A stretch of DNA of 64,000 nt from JBBQWR01 sp038210495 (GTDB lineage: Bacteria; Planctomycetota; Planctomycetia; Pirellulales; DATAWG01). The notes beneath the pieces are model-generated. The model was not told where the DNA came from and did no database searches. It saw only the letters and a program-made list of their open reading frames with translations. Position 1 is the stretch's first letter. Each line of letters starts with the position of its first letter. The translations under genes were made by a program, and so were the position numbers. Below, piece after piece: positions 18,260-27,486 of the stretch. The stretch spans positions 1 through 64,000 of the forward strand of contig JBBQWR010000026.1 in assembly GCA_038210495.1 (NCBI GenBank), given 5' to 3'.

Positions 18260-18811
18260 ATGTGGCGACACCATCTCATCCGCATCGGCGCCCTCGGACA
18301 CGTCGGCCGCTTCACCGCCGTCGACGCCACGAGCTACCCGCGCGGCACGCGGGTGGTCGTCCGCACTCGGCGTGGGCTGGAGGTCGGCGAAGTGCTCGCC
18401 GCCGCCACCGACGCCCCGGCTCATGGCCAGTCCGACGGTTCGATCCTCCGCGCGATGACCGTCGAAGACCAACTGCTCGAAGCCCGACTGGAAAAGAACC
18501 GGCTCGCCGCGTTCAATGCCTGCGAGAGCCGGATCAACGAACTGGGCCTGGGCGCAACTTTGGTCGACGTAGAGCATCTGTTCGACGGCCGATCGCTGTT
18601 CTTCCATTTTCTCGGCGACGCGCCCCCGGAGCTCGAAGCGATCACGGCCGAACTGGCCGACGCCTACGACGCGGCCGCCAAGTTCCGCAGCTTCGCCGAA
18701 ACAGTCGCCACCGGCTGCGGTCCAGGCTGCGGAACGGCCGAAGCCACCGGCGGCGGCTGCTCCACATGCTCCACCGGCTGCGCTATCGGCTGCGCGACGC
18801 GGAAGCATTGA
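18260..18811 (+). CDS. PSP1 C-terminal domain protein with Cys-rich tail
   Basis: A 183-residue protein. Residues about 25-130 match the PSP1 C-terminal domain seen in YaaT/RicT-type proteins: 'YPRGTRVVVRTRRGLEVGEVL' and 'LGATLVDVEHLFDGRSLFFHFLG'. The last ~35 residues are a Gly/Cys tail with seven cysteines spaced CxxxC, CxxC and CxxxC (148 onward), suggesting metal or Fe-S binding. RicT-family proteins in Bacillus take part in complexes affecting RNA processing and carry Fe-S clusters (established); a similar role here is inference. It lies between divergent bioB and mfd and is read in the same direction as mfd. Confidence 0.8.
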   Translation: MWRHHLIRIGALGHVGRFTAVDATSYPRGTRVVVRTRRGLEVGEVLAAATDAPAHGQSDGSILRAMTVEDQLLEARLEKNRLAAFNACESRINELGLGATLVDVEHLFDGRSLFFHFLGDAPPELEAITAELADAYDAAAKFRSFAETVATGCGPGCGTAEATGGGCSTCSTGCAIGCATRKH

Positions 18812-18919
18812 GAGTCCGCATTTGTGACGGGTTCTCAATCCACGGCCTTTAAGTCTCCGATCCATACTCGCTAGAACCTCGCCTTGGCCAAGGGGCACTC
18901 GCCGCGCTAGAATGCACAC

Positions 18920-21900
18920 GTGAGTTCACCTTCAGGAAGCATTGCGCTGCAAGCAGCGGCGCAGGGGGTTGCCGGCCGGCTGCTCGAACTGGCTGGAAGC
19001 TTATTGGACGAGCCGGGATTTCCCCAGGCGATCGCGAGTCTCAAACAGGGTCATGGGGCCACGCTGGGGGGAATCTGGGGCTCGAGTTGCGCGCTCACGG
19101 TGGCGGCCCTCGAAGCGGCCGCGCCCGTCGGCCTGATTGTCGTTTGCCCAAGTCCGGCCGACCTCGATACGGTCAGCGACGATTTGGCTCTGTTCACTGC
19201 CACGCCCGTTGAGCGCTTTCCGGCCTGGGAATCCGCCGCCACCGCGCAGTCGGTCGACGACCAAATTCACGGGGACCGGCTCAAGGTCCTCAAGCGGCTG
19301 GCGGGATCCCCCGGCAATCAGCCTCGGCTGCTGGTCACGAGCATTCAAAGTCTCTTGCAGCCGGCGCCCTCGCGCGAATTGCTCGCCCAGCAAACGCGGC
19401 GGCTGCGAGTCGGCGAGACACTGGAGCTAGACAGCCTGCTGCGGTGGGTCGCCGCCAACGGCTTTGAAAACACGCCGGCCGTGCAGTTGCCGGGCGAGTT
19501 CTCGCAGCGGGGCGGAATCGTCGACCTGTTTGCTCCCGACTGGGACCAGCCGGTGCGGTTGGAGCTTTTCGGCGATCAAATCGACTCGATTCGCGAGTTC
19601 GATCTCGGCAGCCAGCGAAGTCTCAAATCGCTCCAAGAAATCGAGATTACCGTGCTGCGACCGGGGCCCGAGCAAAAGGCCTTTCTGAGCGAGTATCTCG
19701 CGCCCGGCAGTTGGTTCATGGTCGTCGAGCCGGATGAGATTCAAGAGGAGGCCCGGCATTATTTGCAGCGAGTCGACCGGCCGGCCGATTTTCACACGGT
19801 CGCCGAAGTGATGAACGACATTTATCGGTTCCCCTCGGCGACCTCGGCCGGCATCGCCGCGGGTTCGCTGGAAGCAAGCTGCCAGTTGCGGATCGAGAGC
19901 GTAGAGCGATTCAGCGGCGATATCGGCAAGGTCCGCGACGAACTCGATTCGGCCGGCGTCGGGCAAGAGGTGTTCATCGTCTGCCAGACGGAAGCCGAGA
20001 TCCAGCGGCTCAGCGAAGTGTTCGCGACGACTCGGCTGACTAGCGAAGGAAAACTGCATTTCGTCAGCGGCCGATTGCAGGCCGGGTTTCGTCTGGTGGC
20101 CCAGCGGATCGTGCTGGTCAGCGGCAGCGAACTATTTCATCGCAGCGAGTTGAATCGGCCCAGCCAGCGGCGATTGAGTCGGATCGTCGACAGCTTTCTC
20201 GATCTGCGCGAAGGGGATTATGTCGTTCATCTGGCGCACGGCATCGGCCGCTACCGGGGGCTGAAACTCCTGGAGAACGGCGACCAGGTCGAGGAACATT
20301 TGGAGCTTGAGTTCCACGGTGGCGCCAAAGTGTTCGTGCCGGCCGCGAACATCGAGCTGGTGCAAAAGTATGTCGGCGGCAGCAAGGCCAAGCCGGCGCT
20401 CGCCCGGATCGGCGGCAAGCTGTGGTCGCGGCAGAAGGACGCCGCTCGGCAGGCCGTCACCGACATGGCCGTCGACATGTTGCAATTGCAGGCGGCGCGC
20501 AGCTCGCGGAGCGGCATTCGATTTCCCAACGACACGCCGTGGCAAACGGAGTTCGACGCCGCGTTTCCCTACCGCGAGACGATCGACCAGCTCAGCGCCA
20601 TCAAGGCAATCAAGCACGATATGCAACAGCCACAGCCGATGGACCGGCTGTTGTGCGGCGATGTCGGGTACGGTAAAACGGAAGTCGCGATGCGGGCCGT
20701 GTTCAAAGCGGTCGAGGCCGGCTACCAAGTCGCCGTGCTCGTGCCCACGACGATTCTTTGCGAGCAACATCGGCGGACGTTCACCGAGCGGATGGCCGAG
20801 TTTCCCTTCAAGATCGCCGCGCTCAGCCGGTTTTGCACGGCCAAGGAGCAGAAAGCGATTTTAGCCGGCCTCAAGACGGGCGCCGTCGATGTCGTCATCG
20901 GAACGCATCGGCTGGCTCAGGCGGATATCGAATTTTTCAACCTCGGCCTAATTATCATCGACGAGGAGCAGCGATTCGGAGTCGAAGTGAAGGAGCGGCT
21001 CAAGGCGATCCGGCAAATGATCGACGTGCTGACGATGACCGCGACGCCGATTCCGCGGACGCTCCACATGTCGCTGCTCGGGGTGCGGGACATCTCGAAT
21101 TTGGAAACACCCCCTGCCGATCGCTTGGCCGTCGAGACTCGCGTAACGCGGTTCGACGAGCAGTTGATCCGGCATGCGGTGCTTCGCGAGCTGAATCGCA
21201 ACGGACAGATTTTCTTTGTTCACAATCGAATAAACGACATTCAGCTCGTGGCCCATAAGCTCCAGCGGATCGTGCCCGAGGCGACGCTCGGCATCGGTCA
21301 TGGCCAGATGCCGGAGGGAGAGCTGGAAAAAGTGATGATCGATTTTGTCGATCACAAGTTCGATATTTTATTGGCCACGACGATCGTCGAGAGTGGGCTG
21401 GATATCCCCAACGCCAATACGATCTTCATCGACGAGGCTGACCGCTATGGGTTGGCCGATCTGCATCAGCTTCGCGGCCGGGTGGGACGTTACAAGCATC
21501 GGGCTTATTGCTATCTGTTGCTCGATCCGAACAAATACGTCTCGGGCAACTCCATTCGCCGGCTGCGGGCGATCGAGGAGTTCAGCGAGATGGGCGCCGG
21601 GTTCGCCATCGCGATGCGCGATTTGGAAATCCGCGGCGCCGGCAATATCTTGGGCACGCAGCAAAGCGGCCACATCGCGGCCGTGGGCTACGAAATGTAT
21701 TGCCAATTGCTCGAACAGGCCGTGCGGCGGTTACAGCACATGCCGGCGAAGCAAATGCTCGAGGTCCACGTCGATCTGCCGGGCAAGGCGTTCATCCCGC
21801 CGACTTATGTGCCGGATATGCGACTGAAGATCGATCTCTATCGCCGGCTGTGCCGAGTAGCGACTCACGAGGACTTGGCCGATTTGAAATCCGAAATGCT

Positions 21901-22180
21901 TGATCGGTTCGGGGCCTTGCCGGCGCCGGTCGGGCGGCTGGTAATTCAAGCCGAGCTACGGATCATGTCGGCCTTTTGGCAAATCGACACGATTCGCCGC
22001 GAAGAGGGATTCATCGTCTTCGACTATCGCAATCGTAAGCGAATCGAGGAACTTGCGCGATCTCAACCGGGGCGGCTGAGGATTGTCGACGACAGCAGTG
22101 CCTATCATCCGCTCGACAAAGGCGTCAACGATTTCGAGCGGCTTTCGGCGACGATCAAATCGCTGTTGCAGCCGAGCTAG
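18920..22180 (+). CDS. mfd: Transcription-repair coupling factor
   Basis: A 1086-residue Mfd. The N-terminal third is the UvrB-homology module. A CarD-like RNA-polymerase-interacting domain begins at about 432 (VVHLAHGIGRYRGLKLLENG). The SF2 translocase follows with Walker A GDVGYGKTE (about 580), DEEQRFG (about 680), 'TMTATPIPRTLHMSLLG' and 'ATTIVESGLDIPNANTIF'. The 'LADLHQLRGRVGR' motif and the C-terminal TRCF domain (about 950-1060) complete the family plan. Mfd displaces stalled RNA polymerase and recruits UvrA. The start is GTG 18920. Length is slightly below the ~1150 of E. coli, as is common. An R1 repeat pair separates it from the downstream PPIase. Confidence 0.96.
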   Translation: MSSPSGSIALQAAAQGVAGRLLELAGSLLDEPGFPQAIASLKQGHGATLGGIWGSSCALTVAALEAAAPVGLIVVCPSPADLDTVSDDLALFTATPVERFPAWESAATAQSVDDQIHGDRLKVLKRLAGSPGNQPRLLVTSIQSLLQPAPSRELLAQQTRRLRVGETLELDSLLRWVAANGFENTPAVQLPGEFSQRGGIVDLFAPDWDQPVRLELFGDQIDSIREFDLGSQRSLKSLQEIEITVLRPGPEQKAFLSEYLAPGSWFMVVEPDEIQEEARHYLQRVDRPADFHTVAEVMNDIYRFPSATSAGIAAGSLEASCQLRIESVERFSGDIGKVRDELDSAGVGQEVFIVCQTEAEIQRLSEVFATTRLTSEGKLHFVSGRLQAGFRLVAQRIVLVSGSELFHRSELNRPSQRRLSRIVDSFLDLREGDYVVHLAHGIGRYRGLKLLENGDQVEEHLELEFHGGAKVFVPAANIELVQKYVGGSKAKPALARIGGKLWSRQKDAARQAVTDMAVDMLQLQAARSSRSGIRFPNDTPWQTEFDAAFPYRETIDQLSAIKAIKHDMQQPQPMDRLLCGDVGYGKTEVAMRAVFKAVEAGYQVAVLVPTTILCEQHRRTFTERMAEFPFKIAALSRFCTAKEQKAILAGLKTGAVDVVIGTHRLAQADIEFFNLGLIIIDEEQRFGVEVKERLKAIRQMIDVLTMTATPIPRTLHMSLLGVRDISNLETPPADRLAVETRVTRFDEQLIRHAVLRELNRNGQIFFVHNRINDIQLVAHKLQRIVPEATLGIGHGQMPEGELEKVMIDFVDHKFDILLATTIVESGLDIPNANTIFIDEADRYGLADLHQLRGRVGRYKHRAYCYLLLDPNKYVSGNSIRRLRAIEEFSEMGAGFAIAMRDLEIRGAGNILGTQQSGHIAAVGYEMYCQLLEQAVRRLQHMPAKQMLEVHVDLPGKAFIPPTYVPDMRLKIDLYRRLCRVATHEDLADLKSEMLDRFGALPAPVGRLVIQAELRIMSAFWQIDTIRREEGFIVFDYRNRKRIEELARSQPGRLRIVDDSSAYHPLDKGVNDFERLSATIKSLLQPS

Positions 22181-22246
22181 GCCTTATCTACAATCCCGCC
22201 CCCGAATCCTCGCGGGGAAGCTGCGCGGATTCGGGTCCAATCAATA

Positions 22247-22320
22247 CATAGCCACGGCATCCTGCCGTGGAATGCGTTTCCAGTGGCTTCGGTACGGCGC
22301 GGCAGGATGCCGCGGCTATG
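22247..22320. repeat. Repeat family R1, element D (pair with altered left stem)
   Basis: The right arm 22294-22320 is the exact reverse complement of the left arm of element A over 27 bases. The left arm 22247-22273 begins CATAGCCACGGCATCCTGCC and continues GTGG. Compared with the consensus, G to A on the 5' side and C to T on the 3' side occur together, so the stem CCACGGCA-TCC-TGCCGTGG stays fully paired. It lies between mfd and the PPIase gene. Confidence 0.85.
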
Positions 22321-22335
22321 TAAGGGCGATCAAAC

Positions 22336-23619
22336 GTGTCATCACGCGCTATTTATCCGCTACTGCTTACATCTGCCTTGGTCGCGGGTGGGCTGATCGT
22401 GCTGCGGCCGAAACTCGCCCTGGAGCTGCTGGACATCGCCCGCGAAGCTCGCGCCCAGGCCCCCGATGATCCGGCTTTCGGCCGGGCCAATCTTCCGGAT
22501 AGCCAGAATTTCCTTCCGCAACCGCCGACTCAGCCGATGCCAGTGCGTTATCCGCAGGCAGTCGGCAGTGGTCCGCAGCAGCCGGTCAACATGGTCACGC
22601 CACAGTCGCCTGGAGCTCCCGCGGCGCATCGAATGGACGCGGCGATGATCATCGCTCGCGTCGGGCCCGATGTGATTTTGGCCTCCGACATGGTCGGCCG
22701 ATTCAAGCAACTGCAATCGGCCATCGAAGCGGGCGTGCCCAAGGCACAACTCGATGACTTTCGCAAAGAGCTGGCCGCCGAGCTCAAGAACATGACCGAC
22801 TCCAAGTTGCTGTTCTTGGAAGCCACCAAAACGATTCCCGCCGATCCGCTCAAAGACATTAAGGCGAAAATTCTCGAGCAATTCGACACGGCGAACGTGA
22901 AGGATATGATGGAGCGGGCGAAGGTCAGCTCGAAAGCCGAGCTCGACGCGAAGCTCCGCACGGTCGGCACATCGCTCGACCGGCGCCGGGAGGCGTTTTT
23001 CGAAATGTCGGTCGCGCGGATGTGGTTGTCCCAGAGCGTCAAAACGAAGCCGGTCGAGTTCCCGCAGATTTTCGCCTATTACCAAGACAACTTGACGAAG
23101 TTCGACCACCCGGCCGAGGCTCGCTGGGAGCAGATCACGGTCGACAGCGGCAAATTCACCTCGAAAGCGGAAGCGTACGACGCAATCTGCCACATGGGCA
23201 ACGATATATTGCAAGGCAAGCCGTTCGCGGAAGTCGCCAAGGCCGCCTCTCAAGGTCCGACGGCGAACAAAGGAGGAGTCCGCGATTGGACGACTCAGGG
23301 GTCACTCAAATCGACGACGCTCGACGGGGCGATCTTTAGTTTGCCGATCGGCCGGATGAGCCAAGTCATCGAGGACGAGGACAACTTTCACGTCATTCGA
23401 GTTCTCGAACGTAAGGACGCCGGCCGCACTTCGTTCAGCGATGCGCAGTCGGAAATTCGCACGACCCTGAAAAACGATCTGAGCAAGAAAGAGAACGAAG
23501 AGTATCTCTCGAAGCTGCGCCAAAAGACGCCCGTGTGGACGGTTTTTGACGATCTGGACCAGCAGAAGGGGCCGGTGATCGCGACGGATCCGCTTGCTCC
23601 GCTCGGCCTACGGCGTTAA
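22336..23619 (+). CDS. Parvulin-type peptidyl-prolyl cis-trans isomerase, secreted
   Basis: A 427-residue protein with an N-terminal signal or membrane anchor (about 5-25, LLLTSALVAGGLIVL). A SurA-like helical region spans about 95-250, starting 'IIARVGPDVILASDMVGRF'. The parvulin (rotamase) domain spans about 255-375, with 'ARWEQITVD', 'FAEVAKAASQGPTANKGGVRDWTTQG', 'AIFSLPIGRMSQVIEDEDNFHVIRVLE'. The start is GTG 22336, directly after an R1 element. A periplasmic folding role for outer-membrane or exported proteins is likely by family. It follows mfd in the same direction but is separated by the repeat, so co-transcription is uncertain. Confidence 0.88.
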   Translation: MSSRAIYPLLLTSALVAGGLIVLRPKLALELLDIAREARAQAPDDPAFGRANLPDSQNFLPQPPTQPMPVRYPQAVGSGPQQPVNMVTPQSPGAPAAHRMDAAMIIARVGPDVILASDMVGRFKQLQSAIEAGVPKAQLDDFRKELAAELKNMTDSKLLFLEATKTIPADPLKDIKAKILEQFDTANVKDMMERAKVSSKAELDAKLRTVGTSLDRRREAFFEMSVARMWLSQSVKTKPVEFPQIFAYYQDNLTKFDHPAEARWEQITVDSGKFTSKAEAYDAICHMGNDILQGKPFAEVAKAASQGPTANKGGVRDWTTQGSLKSTTLDGAIFSLPIGRMSQVIEDEDNFHVIRVLERKDAGRTSFSDAQSEIRTTLKNDLSKKENEEYLSKLRQKTPVWTVFDDLDQQKGPVIATDPLAPLGLRR

Positions 23620-24054
23620 TCGCCAATGGATCGGAGTTCGAGACGCGGGTGGCCGGCGTTGAAGGCGCTTCGCGGAAGCCCCGGTTCGTGCATTCAACGT
23701 CCATTCGCTCCGCTCAGGGGCTTCCCTTCGGTCCCGGCGCCCCCGCAATCCAAATTTGAATTCTAGTTCCGGATGATTCTTGACGAGGGCGCGTTCGCTC
23801 CGCCCTCACCCTGCCCTCTCCCAAGGGGAGAGGGTTCTTAGGCGGCCCTTCTGGCCGGCGTGCGCTTCACTTTTATTGGGCTCCTTCACGTTTGAGGCCG
23901 TGGCGTGCCGATGTTAGAGTCTGTCGGCCACGGATAATGGGACGTCTGCGAGCTTTGATTCGGCTAACGAATCCGATCGAGCTTTGTAGACCCGACGGCA
24001 ATGGAATGGCCCGCCCAATTCATCCGTGTCATTCCCTGCGCCGATTGCGTGGTT
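23620..24054. other. Intergenic region with short repeats
   Basis: 435 bases without a convincing gene. It contains a CGTTGAA/TTCAACG inverted pair near 23658-23700 around 'GGAAGCCCCGG', and a CCCTCACCC...CCTCTCCC-AAGG-GGAGAGGG palindrome at about 23803-23836 of the same G-poor/G-rich type found around the DUF559 gene at 45.9 kb. Confidence 0.5.
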
Positions 24055-24930
24055 ATGCCAAAAACCGATCGTTTGAATCTCGGCGGCGCTCGAGCGGCGT
24101 CGTCGAAAAGCCATTTGCAAAGCCATGCGGATTCGCCGCTTGCCATGCAACTGGCGGAAATCTGCGATGCTTTTACGCTGGCCACCGGCTGGCCGCTTCA
24201 ATTTCAAACAGGCCCGCAAGATAAAAAAGATCCGTTCCTGTCGTGTTCCGCCCCGGTCAATCCGGGCGTTAGAGCTGCTCTCGGACACCCCAGGATCGAT
24301 CTTTCTCTGCCGCGGCCCGACGTGCGAACCGACGATCCGGCGGCCGCTCGCCGCTTGGTCGACGCGATCGCCGAACTGGCGGCGCAATTGGCCGCTGCCG
24401 AGCAGATAATTCGCAATCGGGAAGCCGAGCTCGCCGCGGGCGTGCCGGTACAGTTGACCGGCGACGAGTCCGAGCCACTGGCCGCCAAGCTGGAAGAAAT
24501 TCTCGGCGGGGCGGCCCGTGCATGTGAGTGTCAGGCCGCTGCGCTCTATATGCTGGACGACGCCACGAGCGAATTGAAGATGCGCGCGGCATGGGGATTG
24601 CCCGCGAGTCGGCTGCACGACCCGGCTCGACCGTTAGCCGGCGCGGTGGCCGACCTCGAGGCCCTGCTGGGACACGCGGTCGCGCTGGAACGCGGCGCGG
24701 CGTTCGGACCTTGGCGAGCGCCAGAGCCTTTTTCCGCCGCCCTGTGCGTGCCGGTTTCCAGTCCGACAACGCCACTGGGGACATTGTGGATGTTTTGCCA
24801 TTACGAGCGCGATTTCACCGACCAACACACGTTGATCGCCGAAATGACCGCCGGGCGTCTGGCCGCTGAGCTTGAACGAGTGATGCTGCTGACCACCCTT
24901 GGCGCAGTTGGATTGTCCCGCTTGATTTGA
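24055..24930 (+). CDS. GAF domain protein
   Basis: A 291-residue protein from ATG 24055; an in-frame ATG at 24001 would add 18 residues. An N-terminal ~90 residues with 'FTLATGWPLQFQ' lead into a short coiled coil (about 95-130, 'LVDAIAELAAQLAAAEQIIRNREAEL'). A GAF fold (about 145-285) follows, with 'ACECQAAALYMLDDATSELKMRAAWGLP' and 'ALCVPVSSPTTPLGTLWMFCHYERDFTDQH'. GAF domains bind small ligands or cofactors. Many similar proteins continue into a SpoIIE-type phosphatase or other output domain; this one ends 15 residues after the GAF, so it has no output domain of its own. It begins a co-oriented run of five genes. Confidence 0.78.
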   Translation: MPKTDRLNLGGARAASSKSHLQSHADSPLAMQLAEICDAFTLATGWPLQFQTGPQDKKDPFLSCSAPVNPGVRAALGHPRIDLSLPRPDVRTDDPAAARRLVDAIAELAAQLAAAEQIIRNREAELAAGVPVQLTGDESEPLAAKLEEILGGAARACECQAAALYMLDDATSELKMRAAWGLPASRLHDPARPLAGAVADLEALLGHAVALERGAAFGPWRAPEPFSAALCVPVSSPTTPLGTLWMFCHYERDFTDQHTLIAEMTAGRLAAELERVMLLTTLGAVGLSRLI

Positions 24931-24958
24931 GACCGGGATCACATGGCTGAGTGACCCA

Positions 24959-26014
24959 ATGAGCAAAGTGCTTGTAACCGGAGCCGCTGGATTTATTGGC
25001 TCGCAACTCGTCGAGAAGTTGCTTTCGCGCGGCGACGAGGTGCGTGCTCTCGTGCGAAGCCAAGCAGGGCGTGATCGGCTTGGAGCGGTCGGCGCACGCA
25101 TCGTGGAAGGAGATGTAACGGCCCGCGCCTCTCTAGTGGCCGCCGTCGCCGACGTGGACACGGTCTATCATTTGGCCGGATTGACGCGCGCGATGGGCAT
25201 GGCCGACTTTCTCCGCGTGAACGAGCAAGGGGTCGCGAACCTGCTAGACGTCTGCGGAAAACAGTTGTCGCCGCCGACCGTGGTACTTGTCTCGTCGCTC
25301 GCGGCGGCGGGGCCTTCGGTGAACGGCGCCGCGAGAACCGAAGATCAGCCGCCGCGGCCGGTTTCCAATTACGGCCGAAGTAAGTTAGCCGGCGAACGGG
25401 TCGCTGCTACGTTCTCACTTCGATTGCCAATCACCATTGTGCGGCCGCCGATCGTCCTGGGTCCCGGCGATCGCGTTGGCTTGACGTTGTTTAAAATGGT
25501 CGACCGCGCGGGATTGCATCTCGTGCCGGGATTGGCGCCGGCTCGATTTTCGGTAATCCATGTCGATGATCTCACGACGGCGTTGATCTTGGCGGCGGAG
25601 AGGGGGAATCGATTACCCGGTTCCTCGCCGCCCAACTCAAGCTGCGATTGCGCCGATCGACAGGATGACGCGAGGACCGATCCGCGGGGCTACTACTTCG
25701 TCGCGAGCGAATCGATGCCAACCTACGGCGAACTCGGATGCCTGGTCGGGCAGGCCCTGGGCCGGCGGCGGACGCATGTGATCCGATTTCCCAAGCCCAT
25801 CGTCTGGCCAATCGCAACGTGCGCGGAGTTAACCGCGCGGCTTCGTGGGCGGGCCCCTTATGTGGGAATCGACAAGGCGCGCGAAGCGCTCGCGGGGGAT
25901 TGGATTTGCTCGAGCGAACGAGCGCAAAGGGAACTGGGATTCACATCGGCGGCGCCCCTGCCCGACCGCTTGAGTCAGACCGCCGCTTGGTATCGCGAGG
26001 CGGGATGGCTTTAG
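24959..26014 (+). CDS. NAD-dependent epimerase/dehydratase (extended SDR)
   Basis: A 351-residue protein. VLVTGAAGFIGSQLVEKLL at the N-terminus is the extended-SDR TGxxGxxG cofactor site. VVLVSSLAAAG supplies the Ser and YGRSKLAGE (about residue 140) the Tyr-x-x-x-Lys of the catalytic triad. The later part resembles 3-beta-HSD/sugar epimerase proteins, with a ~20-residue Cys/Asp-rich insertion 'SSCDCADRQDDARTDPRG' (around 223-241) that is unusual. It probably acts on a nucleotide sugar or a steroid/hopanoid-like substrate; the sequence does not decide. It starts 28 bases after the GAF gene and may be co-transcribed with it. Confidence 0.88.
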   Translation: MSKVLVTGAAGFIGSQLVEKLLSRGDEVRALVRSQAGRDRLGAVGARIVEGDVTARASLVAAVADVDTVYHLAGLTRAMGMADFLRVNEQGVANLLDVCGKQLSPPTVVLVSSLAAAGPSVNGAARTEDQPPRPVSNYGRSKLAGERVAATFSLRLPITIVRPPIVLGPGDRVGLTLFKMVDRAGLHLVPGLAPARFSVIHVDDLTTALILAAERGNRLPGSSPPNSSCDCADRQDDARTDPRGYYFVASESMPTYGELGCLVGQALGRRRTHVIRFPKPIVWPIATCAELTARLRGRAPYVGIDKAREALAGDWICSSERAQRELGFTSAAPLPDRLSQTAAWYREAGWL

Positions 26015-26188
26015 ACCTTCTCGCTGACGTTGCGTATCGGACGATGGCGGCGCCATGAAACATCCTGGGCCGGATCGACTGCTGGCGCCGTTCCATCGGA
26101 ACCGGCCACGGGCTATGATTTCTCAGCGGTTTGCTCAGCCAGTCGCTGGGGCGCGCCGCGGAGTTTCGCACATAAGCAGGGTCCAAGC

Positions 26189-27424
26189 ATGAGAGCTTTC
26201 GACGCCACTCAGATTTATTTCGATCGCGCTGCCGATCATTTGGATCTAAGCGACAATATGCGGCGGATGCTAATTATTCCCAATCGCGAGGTGCAGGTTC
26301 AGATCGCCGTCGAATTGGACAACGGCGAGTTGGCCACGTTTCTCGGCTACCGCGTGCAGCACAACAATTCACGGGGACCGATGAAGGGTGGCCTGCGCTT
26401 TCATCCACAGGTCGATCTCGATGAAATCCGCTCGCTGGCCGCGCTGATGACCTGGAAAACGGCGGTCGTCAATCTTCCCTACGGCGGCGCCAAGGGGGGC
26501 ATCGCCATCGATCCGCTCAAATTGAGCCGGCGCGAGGTAGAGCGAATCACGCGAAAATTCGTCGATCAGATTCACGATGTCATCGGGCCCGACCGGGATA
26601 TTCCTGCGCCCGATATGGGAAGCGGCGCCGAGGAGATGGCCTGGATCTCCAATCAATACTCCAAATACCATGGCTTCAATCCGGCCGTCGTCACCGGCAA
26701 ACCGGTCGAGCTGTTTGGACTGCCGGGGCGCGAAGAAGCCACCGGGCGCGGCGTCGGGATCGTCGTGATCAAGTTGCTGAGCCGGCTGAAGCGGAAGCCG
26801 CAAGAGACGCGGGCCGCGATTCAAGGCTTTGGAAACGTCGGATCGCATACGGCGAAATTTCTGAACGAAGCCGAGATCAAAGTCATCGCCGTGTCCGACG
26901 TCACGGGCGGGTATTTCAAACCCGGCGGCCTCGATCTGCCGGAAATGTTTCGACACGCCCGGGAGCATCGCGGCCTGCTCGAAGGCTACCTGGGCGCGGA
27001 GAGAATCAGCAATTCACAGCTACTGGAGCTCGACGTCGAGCTATTGATTCCCGCGGCGCTCGGTGGCGTGATCACGGCCGACAACGCCGCCAAGATCAAG
27101 GCCCCGGTCATCGTCGAGGCCGCCAACGCGCCGATCGAGCCGGACGCCGATGAAATCCTGGGCGCCGCGGGCGCCACGATACTGCCCGACATTCTCGCGA
27201 ACGCCGGCGGCGTGACGGCCAGCTATTTCGAATGGGTGCAGAATCAGCAGCATTACCAGTGGGGCATAAACCGCGTTCGGCAGGAACTCGACCACGTCCT
27301 ATCCGAGGCTTTCGAGCGGGTGTGGGAAGTCTCTACTGAGCGCAAGGTTTCGCTCCGCACGGCTGCGTATATTTTAGGGATCGGCCGCGTCGGCCGGGCA
27401 ACCGTGCTCGGCGGCATTACTTAG
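26189..27424 (+). CDS. Glu/Leu/Phe/Val dehydrogenase
   Basis: A 411-residue protein. The substrate site 'RGPMKGGLRFHP' and the catalytic-Lys motif 'PYGGAKGGI' (about 95-104) are the defining GDH signatures. The Rossmann domain has 'AAIQGFGNVGSHTAKFL' (about 210-226). Length fits hexameric glutamate dehydrogenases (about 410-420). The frame extends 53 codons upstream, but ATG 26189 is the start matching the family. It interconverts glutamate and 2-oxoglutarate plus ammonia (best guess among the family substrates). It follows the epimerase with a 174-base gap. Confidence 0.92.
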   Translation: MRAFDATQIYFDRAADHLDLSDNMRRMLIIPNREVQVQIAVELDNGELATFLGYRVQHNNSRGPMKGGLRFHPQVDLDEIRSLAALMTWKTAVVNLPYGGAKGGIAIDPLKLSRREVERITRKFVDQIHDVIGPDRDIPAPDMGSGAEEMAWISNQYSKYHGFNPAVVTGKPVELFGLPGREEATGRGVGIVVIKLLSRLKRKPQETRAAIQGFGNVGSHTAKFLNEAEIKVIAVSDVTGGYFKPGGLDLPEMFRHAREHRGLLEGYLGAERISNSQLLELDVELLIPAALGGVITADNAAKIKAPVIVEAANAPIEPDADEILGAAGATILPDILANAGGVTASYFEWVQNQQHYQWGINRVRQELDHVLSEAFERVWEVSTERKVSLRTAAYILGIGRVGRATVLGGIT

Positions 27425-27486
27425 TTCCTTAGCCGCGCCAACTCGCAACGCGCTCATCCGCTATCTCAGACATTCGAGAAATTCCC

